From Alphaproteobacteria bacterium (GTDB lineage: Bacteria; Pseudomonadota; Alphaproteobacteria; Micavibrionales; Micavibrionaceae), in contig JAJOJU010000006.1 in NCBI GenBank assembly GCA_021208265.1, positions 1 through 54,413 of the forward strand: 54,413 bases of DNA, written 5' to 3'. Positions 29,175-38,883 of this stretch are shown piece after piece (position 1 is the stretch's first letter; each line of letters starts with the position of its first letter). The translations under genes were made by a program, and so were the position numbers. The notes under the pieces are model-generated. The model did not search any database and was not told the DNA's origin. It saw nothing but the letters and a program-made list of their open reading frames with translations.

Positions 29175-30251
29175 CTAATCGCCAAAACTAATTCCCAACG
29201 CGCGCGCTGTATGCACCAGCGCGCTGGCGGGGTCGACCACATGCGGCTTGGCAATAACAGCTGACAGCGGCACATCAATCACTTTACGGCCTGCCCAGCC
29301 GACCATGCGCCCGAATTTCCCGGCTTTGGCCAGATCCACAGCGTGAACGCCAAATGCCTGCGCGATCAAGCGGTCATTCCATGTAGGCTGCCCGCCACGC
29401 TGTACATGTCCCAGCACAGTCACGCGGGTTTCAAACCCCGTGGCTTCGGCGATACGGGGGCCCAGATATTCCCCCACCCCGCCGTAGCGTTTCTCACCGC
29501 CGTAATACACGACTTCCCGGTTTTCGCCCTCCAGCGTTTGCAAGGCTTCGGAGACAATCACCAGCGCAAAATTTCGCCCGGCCTCTTTCACCGCCTTAAT
29601 TTTCTGAGCGATGGCATTGATTGTATAAGGTATTTCAGGGATCAGGATTACATCCGCTCCGCCGGCGATCCCGGCGTTCAGAGCGATATGCCCGGCATCG
29701 CGGCCCATAACTTCCAATATCATCACGCGGTCATGGCTGGCGGCGGTGGGTTGCAGGCGGTCCAGTGCCTCCGCCGCCACAGATACCGCCGTGTCAAACC
29801 CTACGGAAAATTCCGTTTCCGCCACATCGTTATCGATCGTTTTGGGGATACCGATGAAATTAATTTTCCCCTGATCCGCCAAACGGCTCAATATGTCGAA
29901 GCTGCCATCGCCGCCAATCCCTATCAGGATATCAATCCCCAGACCATTAAGCGCTGCAATCAGCTCATCTGAACGGTCTTTCACACTGCCGTCAGGCATG
30001 GGATATGAAAATGGGTTGCGGTTATTGGTTGTGCCCAGAATAGTTCCCCCCTGCCGCAACAGGCCGGGTGTAATATCCGCCGGGGTTAGCTCCCGCACAT
30101 GCGGCGGGCTCTCCAGCAGCCCCGCCGTGCCGTTTTCCAGCCCCGTAATTTTAAAGCCCAGAGCATGGGCACGAATAACAGCGGCGCGTAAAACAGCATT
30201 CAAACCGGCACAATCACCGCCGCTGGTTAAGATTCCAATATGTTTTGACAT
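29175..30251 (-). CDS. pfkA: 6-phosphofructokinase, mixed-type (group III)
   Basis: Phosphorylates fructose-6-phosphate in glycolysis. 358 aa, longer than the 320-aa E. coli enzyme, with the extra C-terminal stretch of the mixed-substrate group. Seen: ILTSGGDCAGLNAVLR, GGTILGTTNNRNP, IGIGGDGSFDI, IPKTIDNDVAETE, LEVMGRDAGHIAL and LGHVQRGGQP. The specificity residues are Gly in GGDGS (ATP type; Asp in PPi enzymes) and Lys in PKTIDND (Gly in E. coli). That Gly/Lys combination is typical of group III ATP enzymes, so ATP use is predicted. Divergent from the DUF465 gene. Confidence 0.93.
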   Translation of the reverse strand: MSKHIGILTSGGDCAGLNAVLRAAVIRAHALGFKITGLENGTAGLLESPPHVRELTPADITPGLLRQGGTILGTTNNRNPFSYPMPDGSVKDRSDELIAALNGLGIDILIGIGGDGSFDILSRLADQGKINFIGIPKTIDNDVAETEFSVGFDTAVSVAAEALDRLQPTAASHDRVMILEVMGRDAGHIALNAGIAGGADVILIPEIPYTINAIAQKIKAVKEAGRNFALVIVSEALQTLEGENREVVYYGGEKRYGGVGEYLGPRIAEATGFETRVTVLGHVQRGGQPTWNDRLIAQAFGVHAVDLAKAGKFGRMVGWAGRKVIDVPLSAVIAKPHVVDPASALVHTARALGISFGD

Positions 30252-30272
30252 GGTGAGAACTCCCGATCGGGC

Positions 30273-30330
30273 TTGACATTTACCATAATTATTATGCTAA
30301 GATAATAGAGCACATAGATGAACATCTATG
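30273..30330 (+). promoter_or_regulatory. Candidate promoter with inverted-repeat operator between pfkA and the DUF465 gene
   Basis: TTGACA at 30273-30278 is followed by an A/T-rich stretch (TATGCTAAGATAAT) that could hold a -10 box. Just downstream at 30313-30330 is a perfect inverted repeat CATAGATG-AA-CATCTATG. The placement, just past a possible promoter on the plus strand, fits an operator. The regulator is unknown. No U-tract follows the repeat. Confidence 0.4.
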
Positions 30331-30417
30331 ATATATTTGTATTCTGGTATTTTTTATGGTATATAACAAGGGTTATTCTGACATTTTTAAGGCTGAAAGA
30401 CCCGATAAGGTGAAAAA

Positions 30418-30639
30418 GTGTACGACTTTTCTTATATGGAAGACCAAGACGAACTGCGCCTCAAATTAGAGGACTATAAGCAAGAGCTAAAACATCTGGG
30501 GGAACTGATTGACGGGCAAATGGCCGGCCTTCAGCCCATTAACCTGTTCGAAATGCAAAAGCTCAAGAAAAAGAAGCTTTGGCTGAAGGACATGATCCAG
30601 AAGATTGAAAGCTCTCTGATTGATGACATTATTGCCTAA
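30418..30639 (+). CDS. DUF465 (YdcH-type) small coiled-coil protein
   Basis: 73 aa, two helices with charged heptad pattern. The C-terminal segment LKKKKLWLKDMIQKIESSL matches the L-K-K-K-L-K-D-I motif of DUF465. Function unknown; commonly found near purE/purK in Alphaproteobacteria, as here. GTG 30418 is used because AAGGTG lies 5 nt upstream; the in-frame ATG at 30436 has no ribosome site. It may share a transcript with purE (27 nt gap). Confidence 0.8.
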   Translation: MYDFSYMEDQDELRLKLEDYKQELKHLGELIDGQMAGLQPINLFEMQKLKKKKLWLKDMIQKIESSLIDDIIA

Positions 30640-30666
30640 ACGCCCGCTTGGTGTTTAGATGCTGGT

Positions 30667-31155
30667 ATGACTGATAAAGCCCCTCTCATCGGAATTATCA
30701 TGGGCTCCCAAAGCGATTGGGAGACCATGAGACACGCCCACGATATCCTGACGCAGCTGGATATCCCCCATGAATATAAAATTGTTTCCGCCCACAGAAC
30801 ACCCAAGCGCCTGTATGAATACGCTGAAACCGCTGCTGACCGTGGCCTGAAGGTGATTATTGCCGGTGCTGGTGGTGCGGCGCATCTGCCGGGTATGGTG
30901 GCATCCCTAACCCCTATTCCTGTATTGGGCGTGCCCGTGGAAAGCCATGCTTTAAAAGGAATGGACAGCCTTCTGTCCATCGCGCAAATGCCGGGCGGCG
31001 TGCCCGTGGGAACCCTGGCTATCGGTGCTGCCGGGGCTAAAAACGCCGCACTTCTGGCCGCTGCCATCCTCGGCACAAATGATGCGGACGTTATGGCCCG
31101 CGTGCAGGAATTCCGCCAGAATCAGACCGATTCGGTGGCGAATAGTCCTGTTTGA
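30667..31155 (+). CDS. purE: N5-carboxyaminoimidazole ribonucleotide mutase
   Basis: Moves the carboxyl group of N5-CAIR to give CAIR in purine synthesis. 162 aa, intact. Class I PurE features: [13 protein letters not shown] at the N-terminus, [20 protein letters not shown] with the conserved active-site His, [14 protein letters not shown], and [19 protein letters not shown]. The partner purK is next on the same strand, 61 nt downstream. Confidence 0.97.
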   Translation: MTDKAPLIGIIMGSQSDWETMRHAHDILTQLDIPHEYKIVSAHRTPKRLYEYAETAADRGLKVIIAGAGGAAHLPGMVASLTPIPVLGVPVESHALKGMDSLLSIAQMPGGVPVGTLAIGAAGAKNAALLAAAILGTNDADVMARVQEFRQNQTDSVANSPV

Positions 31156-31216
31156 CAGCTGCCTCTTATAACTTACCTGCTTGTAACTTTTACCTCCTCC
31201 CGGTAAAACACTATCC

Positions 31217-32293
31217 ATGAAACAAACCATCCTCGGCATTCTGGGCGGCGGACAATTGGGGCGGATGAGCGCGCTGGCTGCGGCGCGCCTCGGCATTGCC
31301 GTCCATATTTTCACGCCTGAAGAAGACAGCCCCGCCAGCTTCGTTGCGGCTAAAACCGTGGTTGCTGATTATAAAGATGAGAACGCCCTCAAGGACTTCG
31401 CCGCCGGTGTTGATATCATCACCTACGAATTCGAAAATATTCCTCTTGAAACTTTGACGTTCTTAAAACGCCTTCGCCCGGTGTTTCCTGATGTATCGCT
31501 ACTGGAAGTTTCACAAAATAGAATCGATGAAAAAACCTTCCTGAACAAAATTGGTATATCCACTACGCGTTGGTCAGTTATTCAATCATCAACCGATGTA
31601 AAAGCCGCTCTGGTAAACTGGAATGCTGATGCTTGTATTTTAAAAACGGTACGTTTCGGATATGATGGAAAGGGGCAATCCAAGGTCCGCATGAACGATG
31701 ACATCGATTCAATACGAAACGGTCTCAGCGGTGAAATTTTGATCGCAGAGGAAATTGTCGACTTCGACTGTGAAATATCGATGATTATTGCCCGTAATTC
31801 ACAAAGCAAAACAGAAACTTATGGTCCCATGCTGAATGAACACCGCAATCACATCTTGCATAAAACCACTGTTCCATCCGGCTTGCCTGCCGATTTATGC
31901 CAGCGCGCTGTGGATATTGTTACAAAACTGGCTGAAAATATTGATTTGATTGGTGTTTTAACGCTGGAGATGTTTGTCACCAAAAACGGTCTTCTGCTCG
32001 CCAATGAAATCGCCCCGCGCACCCATAATTCCGGGCATTGGAGCATTGATGCCTGCGCCTGCAGCCAGTTTGAAAACCATGTACGCGCCGTGTGCAACCT
32101 GCCGCTTGGCTCAACCGAGCGCCATAGCGATGCCGAGATGCTAAACCTGATCGGCGATGATATCCTGAAAATGCCGGAATATATGGCGCAAGCGAATGCC
32201 TGCCCCCATCATTACGGCAAGGATGATATCCGCGAAGGGCGGAAAATGGGGCATGTTACGTTTTTAAAGCCGCGCAAAGCACAACAGAACTAA
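31217..32293 (+). CDS. purK: 5-(carboxyamino)imidazole ribonucleotide synthase
   Basis: ATP-grasp enzyme that makes N5-CAIR from AIR, bicarbonate and ATP, the substrate of PurE. 358 aa, intact. Seen: ILGGGQLGRMSALAAARLG, DIITYEFENIP, KTVRFGYDGKGQSKVR, the GVLTLEMFVTKNG metal-binding stretch, and NEIAPRTHNSGHWSIDAC, followed by FENHVRAVCNLPLGS. Shares a transcript with purE. Its stop overlaps by 4 bp the end of the convergent GIY-YIG gene. Confidence 0.96.
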   Translation: MKQTILGILGGGQLGRMSALAAARLGIAVHIFTPEEDSPASFVAAKTVVADYKDENALKDFAAGVDIITYEFENIPLETLTFLKRLRPVFPDVSLLEVSQNRIDEKTFLNKIGISTTRWSVIQSSTDVKAALVNWNADACILKTVRFGYDGKGQSKVRMNDDIDSIRNGLSGEILIAEEIVDFDCEISMIIARNSQSKTETYGPMLNEHRNHILHKTTVPSGLPADLCQRAVDIVTKLAENIDLIGVLTLEMFVTKNGLLLANEIAPRTHNSGHWSIDACACSQFENHVRAVCNLPLGSTERHSDAEMLNLIGDDILKMPEYMAQANACPHHYGKDDIREGRKMGHVTFLKPRKAQQN

Positions 32294-33114
32294 TTTGCAT
32301 TTAAGCCATGAGCACGTGAGCCCAAGACATTTTTCCAATGGCTCTCACGGGCGTATAAGTCCTCATCTGGCGTGTTAATATCCGCCGTTTCTAAGATGGC
32401 ATAAGAAAAATCATTCACACGATATGCTTCATCGCGCAATAGCCCCCTCAGACGCGTGTTATCACCATGCCCCGTGCGGGCGTAAGAAGACCAGCGCTGC
32501 CAGAAACCGCCTTGTCCACACGCAACGCCCACATAATGCTGCCCCGCATAATTGTCAGTAATCAAATACACACCGGCAACGGCAGAAAGCGGATTACGCC
32601 ACGCCTCCAGATTAATACTTATAATCCGCTGTAGGTCTTTATAGGAAAGTTTGATCTGCCTATAACCGGGAAACGGTATAATATCCAGCGGCTGGCGGGC
32701 AATTTCATTGACTATAAGGCTATCGACCCATCTTTCCGCATTCAGATATGACTGACGCCCCGGACGGGGAAAAATGACAGCCAGGCGTCCTGATAGCGCA
32801 CAAAACCGCATATCTTCTTCTAAAGGATAATAATAACTCAAGCATCCAGATGCTTCCGAGCGAACTGCCCTAGGCTCCGCAGATTTATGAACCCCGGCAA
32901 AAATCCAGCGATCTGTTTCTGGCGTTTGGATAAGCGATATAACAAGCGAACGATTAAAATTACGCTGAGTTTGCCAGCATTGCCATTCGTTGAATTCGCC
33001 CTCCGCATATACCTTCAACGGGTCATCTATCCCATTCCAGCTGGCAAGATGAAGTTTGCAATTATGCGGCGAAATTTCCGTGTCCGTAATGCGAAGAATG
33101 TCAAAAAGACGCAT
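32290..33114 (-). CDS. GIY-YIG nuclease-domain protein
   Basis: 274 aa. The C-terminal 100 residues form a GIY-YIG domain: AGVYLITD, then GQHYVGVACG (GVY...YVG), the Arg in FWQRWSSYAR, the metal-binding Glu in YARESHWKNVLGSR, and a final HGLNAN with the conserved Asn. The N-terminal 170 residues (ITDTEISPHNCKLHLASWNG ... FNRSLVISLIQTPETD) belong to no domain I recognise and may set target specificity. The catalytic residues appear intact. Not a homing endonuclease of known type; no intron signs. It follows the 130-aa gene at 33129-33521 by 14 bp on the same strand, so they probably work together. Confidence 0.78.
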   Translation of the reverse strand: MRLFDILRITDTEISPHNCKLHLASWNGIDDPLKVYAEGEFNEWQCWQTQRNFNRSLVISLIQTPETDRWIFAGVHKSAEPRAVRSEASGCLSYYYPLEEDMRFCALSGRLAVIFPRPGRQSYLNAERWVDSLIVNEIARQPLDIIPFPGYRQIKLSYKDLQRIISINLEAWRNPLSAVAGVYLITDNYAGQHYVGVACGQGGFWQRWSSYARTGHGDNTRLRGLLRDEAYRVNDFSYAILETADINTPDEDLYARESHWKNVLGSRAHGLNAN

Positions 33115-33128
33115 ATGGGCTGCTTACT

Positions 33129-33521
33129 TTATGGTGCATCCGGCTCGCTATAAGGCAAATCCGGGATAATATTTTTCATCTGCACTTCAAGGGCCGCCTG
33201 TTTACGGGCAAGATCGGCACGGGCAGCTTGCGGCCTTGCATGGATAAGTTTTAATGCCAATTCGGCAATTCTGTTTCGTTCCTCCTTATCCCCGGACAAA
33301 CTTCCCTGAAACTGAGCAATTGACGCTGCTGCCCGCAGATATTCCTCCGCCTGATTCAAAGATTTGCCTGTCGGGTTTTCCAGAGCTTTTTCCACGCCAA
33401 GCAACAGCAGGTCATAATGGGAAGGCTGCGTTTCCTTTACCCCGTCATTCACAGCGTTATCCGCGTTTTTATCGAACTTTTTGTCCCAATATTTAACTAG
33501 CAAGGATTCAAAACTTATCAT
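33129..33521 (-). CDS. Unrecognised 130-aa helical protein, paired with the GIY-YIG gene
   Basis: Charged, all-helical soluble protein: LLVKYWDKKFDKNADNAVND, HYDLLLLGVEKALENP, LNQAEEYLRAAASIAQF and LARKQAALEVQMKNIIPDL. The middle has a TPR-like feel (YLRAAASIAQF) but no repeat can be proven. It ends 14 bp upstream of the GIY-YIG gene on the same strand, so the pair is probably one transcript. The 125-bp region upstream up to fumC is divergent and contains no gene. Confidence 0.55.
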   Translation of the reverse strand: MISFESLLVKYWDKKFDKNADNAVNDGVKETQPSHYDLLLLGVEKALENPTGKSLNQAEEYLRAAASIAQFQGSLSGDKEERNRIAELALKLIHARPQAARADLARKQAALEVQMKNIIPDLPYSEPDAP

Positions 33522-33646
33522 GATATATGTTTATTAGCCTGAGCCTGTCCCCGTCAATAAAATTATGAAAAAATAATCACTCTTGAATTCACAGGCCAAG
33601 GGCTTAATGTAAGGGCTGCAATCCTAGATTCTTAGAAGAAAAAACC

Positions 33647-35065
33647 ATGGGCCAGGCACTGAAAAAAGATATGACACAAACCCGCACAGAAAACGATTCC
33701 ATAGGCGATATCGAAGTTCCCTTTGACGCTTACTGGGGCGCGCAAACGCAACGCAGCCTTCAGAATTTTGATATCGGTGAGGAGAAAATGCCAAAACCGC
33801 TGGTGCGTGCTCTCGGCATTCAGAAAAAAGCCTCAGCCATGACCAATATGGCCATGGGCGTGATGGATAAAAAAATCGGCGATGCCATCGTGAATGCTGC
33901 CGATGAGGTGATTGACGGCAGGCTGGCTGATCAATTCCCCCTTTCCGTGTGGCAGACGGGTTCGGGCACGCAAACCAACATGAACGCCAATGAAGTGATC
34001 GCGGGTCGCGCGAATGAAGTGCTTTCCGGTACGCGCGGCGGCAAGGCGCCTGTGCATCCCAATGATCATGTGAATATGGGCCAGTCCTCGAATGACACCT
34101 TCCCCACGGCGATGCATATCGCGGCAGCAGAACAAGCGCATCATGAGCTGATCCCTGCGCTGGAACACCTGCATAAAGAGCTGGATAAGAAAGCCCAGAA
34201 ATTCGCCGATATCGTTAAAATCGGGCGTACGCACTTGCAGGATGCCACGCCAATGACGCTGGGTCAGGAGTTCTCCGGCTATGCACAACAGATTAAAAAC
34301 GGCATTGCCCGCGTAAAGGCGGCCCTGCCCCATGTATATGAGCTGGCACAAGGTGGCACGGCGGTCGGCACAGGCATTAACTCCAAAGTGGGTTTTGCCG
34401 AAAAATTCGCGGAAACCGTTGCAAAAATCACTGATATCCCGTTCGTAACCGCGCCCAACAAGTTTGAAGCGCTCGCCACACATGATGCGCTGGTGGAATT
34501 TTCCGGCGCACTCAACGTGCTGGCGGTGAGCCTGATGAAGATCGCCAACGATATCCGCCTGCTGGGTTCCGGCCCGCGATCGGGGATTGGGGAGATCAGT
34601 TTACCTGCGAATGAGCCCGGATCTTCCATTATGCCCGGTAAGGTGAACCCCACGCAGTGCGAAGCCATGACCATGGTCTGCGCACAAGTGATGGGCAATC
34701 ATACCGCCGTTTCCGTAGCGGGTTCCAACGGGCATTTTGAGCTGAACGTCTTCAAGCCCGTTATCATCTATAACGTGCTGCAATCTATCCGCCTGATTGC
34801 CGATGCCAGCCGCAGCTTTGCTAACCGCTGCGTCATAGGGATTGAAGCAAACACGGGCCGCATTGAAAAGCTAATGAATGAGAGCCTGATGCTGGTCACG
34901 GCCCTGAACCCCCATATCGGCTATGACAACGCCGCCAAAATCGCCAAAAAAGCACACGCCGATGGCACCACACTGCTGGAGGCTGCCTTGGAACTGGGAC
35001 TACTCACGGAAGCGCAGTTCAAGGAATGGGTCAAACCGCTTGATATGATCCACCCCAAAAAGTGA
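33647..35065 (+). CDS. fumC: Fumarate hydratase class II
   Basis: Iron-free fumarase of the TCA cycle. 472 aa, intact. Seen: [13 protein letters not shown] near residue 30, [37 protein letters not shown] with the active-site His, [19 protein letters not shown], and the family signature [15 protein letters not shown] in the catalytic loop. ATG 33647 has AGAAG about 8 nt upstream; ATG 33671 (MTQTRTEND) is an alternative. Its TGA overlaps the GTG start of the ribbon-helix-helix gene by 4 bp. Confidence 0.96.
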   Translation: MGQALKKDMTQTRTENDSIGDIEVPFDAYWGAQTQRSLQNFDIGEEKMPKPLVRALGIQKKASAMTNMAMGVMDKKIGDAIVNAADEVIDGRLADQFPLSVWQTGSGTQTNMNANEVIAGRANEVLSGTRGGKAPVHPNDHVNMGQSSNDTFPTAMHIAAAEQAHHELIPALEHLHKELDKKAQKFADIVKIGRTHLQDATPMTLGQEFSGYAQQIKNGIARVKAALPHVYELAQGGTAVGTGINSKVGFAEKFAETVAKITDIPFVTAPNKFEALATHDALVEFSGALNVLAVSLMKIANDIRLLGSGPRSGIGEISLPANEPGSSIMPGKVNPTQCEAMTMVCAQVMGNHTAVSVAGSNGHFELNVFKPVIIYNVLQSIRLIADASRSFANRCVIGIEANTGRIEKLMNESLMLVTALNPHIGYDNAAKIAKKAHADGTTLLEAALELGLLTEAQFKEWVKPLDMIHPKK

Positions 35066-35271
35066 AGAAACGCTCGGTAAACATTGCCGGGCACGCTACC
35101 AGCGTGTCACTGGAACCTGAGTTTTGGACGCAATTAGAGGTCATGGCGGATCACCTGAACCTATCAATCAACGCATTGGTGACGCAGATTGATGCAGAAA
35201 GATCCAATCCCAATCTCTCCAGCGCTATCCGGGTTTATATATTGAAATCCCTACTGAAGCAGCCCCTTTAG
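35062..35271 (+). CDS. Ribbon-helix-helix protein (RHH_4)
   Basis: 69 aa. Starts GTG inside the fumC stop (GTGA), so translation is coupled. [19 protein letters not shown] is the N-terminal strand that would contact DNA, and [17 protein letters not shown] plus [10 protein letters not shown] are the two helices. The pattern is that of the RHH_4 family (SVxIAGHxTSxSLE...), found beside fumC in many Alphaproteobacteria. Probably a DNA-binding repressor; targets unknown. The 3' end overlaps the convergent AsmA gene by 21 bp. Confidence 0.85.
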   Translation: MKKRSVNIAGHATSVSLEPEFWTQLEVMADHLNLSINALVTQIDAERSNPNLSSAIRVYILKSLLKQPL

Positions 35272-38200
35272 CAAACCTTTCACAGCATCCTCCGGTTTAA
35301 CTTCCTGAGGTTGCTGCTGTTGCGGTGCTGTCTGCTGTTGCTGCTGAACAGGTTGCTGCTGATCCGCAGGCTGCTGCCATGAATCGCCTGCTGCCGGTTC
35401 ATTGTCATTGGCAGTCGATTGGGTTTGCGTGGCTGTTGCCGGTGCCTGCTGTTGTGGCTGTTGAACGGGCTGCTGCGCACGCCCGCCACCCAGAATATTG
35501 CTGAGCGCACCACCCAGCTTGCTATCCCCCAGCTTATCCTGAATAACGCTATCCAGTTTGCGTGTTAATTTACGCTGCAGGTAATCATTTAAAACTCCCT
35601 GCCCGAATGTATTGGCGGGGTTGCTCAAAGAACCGCTCAGCTTGATAGTGAAGGGCGGGATATCCTCGCCTTTGACAGTAATATCGTGAGCGGTATCGAT
35701 ATACCATTTCGGCAGGTCAATTTTACCTGTGGAACCAATAGCGGCTTTCGGGCCGTCCAGATCCAGCTTGGCGATATTAATAATGCCTTCCTGAATGGTG
35801 TAATTGCCGTCCAGCGTATCAAACTGAGTGCTGCCGCCCTTGGTGCTACCTTTCCAAAGCCCAAGAACCGTATCGCCCGGTTTGGTTTCATCTGACATAG
35901 CTTTCGCAAAGCGGGTCAGATCAAGGCCATCCAGCACGATGTCCTTACCTGTAATCTCGCCATTACCGCTTAAATCGTAAATAAGCGCTGCCGGGCTGAC
36001 GCCGCTGGCGCTGATGACGCTATCCATGCTGACCTGCCCCGCCCCCTTGATAAGGGGTACACCGACAAAGGCTTTTACCAGCGGCTCCAATGACACATCA
36101 CGAATCTTGGTATCGGCCTGCACCTGCAATGGCTGGCGCTCACCTTTACCGGCATGGATGGAAGCCTTCATATTGATTTGCCCCTGAAACATCCCGGCAT
36201 CCAGCTGATCCACACGCAACATGCCATCCTTCAGGCTGGCCTTGATGGCGGGTTTTGCCAGATCCCATCCTTCATATTTCAGAGAATTCCCGGACAGGGA
36301 CAGGTCAAAATTCACAGCCTGCATCCATGCCGTGTCAATCGCCTCACGTGACCATTGCGGCGCACCACCCGAGGTGGATGAACCGGATGCGCCGGAGGAA
36401 GATGCCGCCGCAGCGCTTTTTGCCGACTGGATCACCAGATCATCAAAGGTCAGGCTACCGTTAATATCCGGCTTTGATGACCCCGTGTTGACACTTACCT
36501 GCCCCTGCAGTGAGGCCCCCGCCAGACGCGCCTTAATATTGTTGAGGCTGGTCGTATTACCGGCAATCTGAACGTCTGTATACACATCCAGCGGACCGTT
36601 CAGCGAAGCATATGATCCGCTGCCGGGGCTGAAGATATTGATCGCCTCGTTAACACTGCGGTGCTTCACCTGCAGGCTCAGCTTATCGGCCTTCATGGTG
36701 CCGAGTGGATCAGCCACAGCACCTTGCACAATCACTTCACCGTTCAGCGCCTTGATATTCGCCAGCACGTTCATGTTATCGGCGCTACCCTTCAGCGCGG
36801 CGGATACATCAGTCCGGCCCAGATTACCCGGCAGAGACGAGGCATCCAGCTTCAGCACCTTGGCCACGGCGCGCACGTCATTTGCCTGCGCCCCCACGGT
36901 CAAATCAACCCCGTTCAAGGCTTGAATATTTTCAACCTTGCCCTTGGCTTGCAGCGCGGCTCCGGCAAAATCCTTCACCGAGAAACCTTCCAGCGTCACG
37001 TTATTCTTGATCCACTGCCCGTTCGCCACAAGTCCTTTCATTGTGTAATCCTGAACAGTCAAGCTTTCAGCGCTTAAGTCAAAATCAAAATCAAACGGCA
37101 GGGCCAATGTGGCGAGCGTCTTTTTAAAATCCTGCGCCGGAGCTGCCGCGTTTTCAGATGGTGCGGTGGCCTGAGCCGTATTGTCTGCCGCCACAAACTG
37201 ATTCAGATCAAGCGTACCCGCTGCCGCGTTCAGGCGCAGCACAGGCTTGCTGTTTTCACCTTTCAGAGCGTAAGAACCGCTAAACGCCAGCGGGCTGCCA
37301 TCCAGTTCCAGCGAAGAATTGTTAAAATCAATTCGGTCCTTATAGATAGTGGCGCTGAGGTCAATTGCCGCTGTTTTGATGCTTTCCAGGGACGCCGTAT
37401 CAATCCCGGCATCCAGTGCTTCCACTGTATAGGGCAGGTTTTTGCTATCCCCCTTCACGGAAAGCGCGAGCGCTGGAAACTTGCCCTCTTCCTGCTTCAG
37501 GCTGGCTTCGATCACGAGCGAGCCCTGCCCCGGAATGGTCCCGACATCCATATCCAGACTGGCAGCACCGCCCCGGGTAGCCAGTGCCAGAGACACAGCG
37601 CGGTATTCCTCGCCCTTATAAATAACAGAAGGAGCCCTCAGGCTGACCGCGGCGCTAAGCGCAGGCAACGCAATCGTGCCCGGCAAAAACCCGGACGCGG
37701 ATTCAGATGAGCCGGAGGACATCATACCGCCCCCCGAACCGGCCGTGGGCAGCACAAATAATTTATCCAGATCAACAGCTTTTTCAGCCGCCAGCGCCGC
37801 CTTGATTTCCGGGACATTACCGCCAAGCGTGCCCGATAACTCACCTTCAAAGCGGTTACCGGCCATATCCAGCACCATATCCTTCATGCTGACAGATTCC
37901 TGATTAGCGTTTAAAACGCCCTTTAATTCCAACGAAGCCGCCTTGAAACCGCTTAAATCAGCACCATAAGCTTTCGCCAGTTTCTGCAGGTCGGGGATTT
38001 TAACCGTAGCTTCACCTTGCAAATCAGCCTTTTCCCCGACGCCCAAAATGCCGGCGTATTCCGCTGTAAGTGCATCCTTCAAATCAAGGCTGGCATTCAC
38101 TGCCACGCTGTCAGAGCCGCCGCCGAAGCGCCCGGTTTGCGCTTCAAACCCGATTTCCTGCCCGTTTACGCTCAAACTGCCCTGCCCTTTAAACGGGCCG

Positions 38201-38781
38201 GAGAGAGAGTCGGCATTCATCGATACATTCACGCCGGCCACCTGAAGATCCGTCCCGGCGGCTTTGTCGGTATAGGAAAAGCTGCCATCCTCGACCGTGA
38301 AATTCTGGACCGATACATCCAGATCGGCCTTCTTAGCGGAAGATGACGTTGCGCCGGGCGCAGAGTCCGCTTTGGGAGCCATCAGGGCCTCAATCTCCGG
38401 CGTCTTCCAGCTCTGGCGGCCACCAGCCAGCATCTCAATGGCAATAGCAGGTTTGACAAAGCTTACTTGCGAAATGGCAATCTTGCCGCTCAACAACGGC
38501 AGCAAAGCCAGATGCAAATCAACACGCTCAACCGATGCCAAGTTTTCAGCTGTTGCTCCCGGCACAGCCTTCACAATCACATCACGCACATAAGCCTTAG
38601 GGAACGGGATAAGCCCCACGGACAAATCACCGTTAATCGCGACATCATACCCGGTTGCGGTTTTGATTTGTTCCTGCACCTGCGCCTTATACTGGTTCCA
38701 GTCCATAAACGATGGCGCGATCAGCGCCCCCGCCACCAGCAGGATGAATACGGAGACAATCGCAAGGAAGATTTTTTTCAT
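35251..38781 (-). CDS. AsmA-family protein (1176 aa)
   Basis: Large envelope protein of the AsmA/TamB-like group. The N-terminal segment FLAIVSVFILLVAGALIAP (residues 5-23) is a membrane anchor, then GYDVAINGDLSVGLIPFP is the classical AsmA opening. A long repetitive beta-strand body follows, as in proteins proposed to bridge membranes and move phospholipids. Near residues 930-1090 is the C-terminal AsmA part (PLQVQADTKIRDVSLEPLV; ISASGVSPAALIYDLSGNG). The last 80 residues are very Gln/Pro-rich (35280-35480) before a basic ending. The gene is intact over 3.5 kb, which is notable given the indels elsewhere. Confidence 0.85.
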   Translation of the reverse strand: MKKIFLAIVSVFILLVAGALIAPSFMDWNQYKAQVQEQIKTATGYDVAINGDLSVGLIPFPKAYVRDVIVKAVPGATAENLASVERVDLHLALLPLLSGKIAISQVSFVKPAIAIEMLAGGRQSWKTPEIEALMAPKADSAPGATSSSAKKADLDVSVQNFTVEDGSFSYTDKAAGTDLQVAGVNVSMNADSLSGPFKGQGSLSVNGQEIGFEAQTGRFGGGSDSVAVNASLDLKDALTAEYAGILGVGEKADLQGEATVKIPDLQKLAKAYGADLSGFKAASLELKGVLNANQESVSMKDMVLDMAGNRFEGELSGTLGGNVPEIKAALAAEKAVDLDKLFVLPTAGSGGGMMSSGSSESASGFLPGTIALPALSAAVSLRAPSVIYKGEEYRAVSLALATRGGAASLDMDVGTIPGQGSLVIEASLKQEEGKFPALALSVKGDSKNLPYTVEALDAGIDTASLESIKTAAIDLSATIYKDRIDFNNSSLELDGSPLAFSGSYALKGENSKPVLRLNAAAGTLDLNQFVAADNTAQATAPSENAAAPAQDFKKTLATLALPFDFDFDLSAESLTVQDYTMKGLVANGQWIKNNVTLEGFSVKDFAGAALQAKGKVENIQALNGVDLTVGAQANDVRAVAKVLKLDASSLPGNLGRTDVSAALKGSADNMNVLANIKALNGEVIVQGAVADPLGTMKADKLSLQVKHRSVNEAINIFSPGSGSYASLNGPLDVYTDVQIAGNTTSLNNIKARLAGASLQGQVSVNTGSSKPDINGSLTFDDLVIQSAKSAAAASSSGASGSSTSGGAPQWSREAIDTAWMQAVNFDLSLSGNSLKYEGWDLAKPAIKASLKDGMLRVDQLDAGMFQGQINMKASIHAGKGERQPLQVQADTKIRDVSLEPLVKAFVGVPLIKGAGQVSMDSVISASGVSPAALIYDLSGNGEITGKDIVLDGLDLTRFAKAMSDETKPGDTVLGLWKGSTKGGSTQFDTLDGNYTIQEGIINIAKLDLDGPKAAIGSTGKIDLPKWYIDTAHDITVKGEDIPPFTIKLSGSLSNPANTFGQGVLNDYLQRKLTRKLDSVIQDKLGDSKLGGALSNILGGGRAQQPVQQPQQQAPATATQTQSTANDNEPAAGDSWQQPADQQQPVQQQQQTAPQQQQPQEVKPEDAVKGLLKGLLQ

Positions 38782-38819
38782 GGCTCTTTCCGGGTCTTAT
38801 AGACCTGATTTTCTGGATG

Positions 38820-38844
38820 TATATTGTTGTATTGCAACAATATA
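38820..38844. repeat. Perfect inverted repeat upstream of the AsmA gene
   Basis: TATATTGTTG-TATTG-CAACAATATA: two perfect 10-bp arms around 5 bp. Lies 39 bp upstream of the AsmA start and 39 bp after the cyclic-nucleotide-binding gene's stop. Either an operator for the AsmA gene or a hairpin between the genes. The inner TTGCAACAA is TGC-containing, loosely like reported PhaR sites, but this is speculative. Confidence 0.6.
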
Positions 38845-38883
38845 GACCTTTCAGATCAAAGCGCAAGCGCGGCGGTCAGGTTT

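Noticed and set aside
35280-38800. Numerous plus-strand open frames inside the AsmA gene
   Set aside because: Shadows of a long intact minus-strand gene with no ribosome sites or protein similarity.
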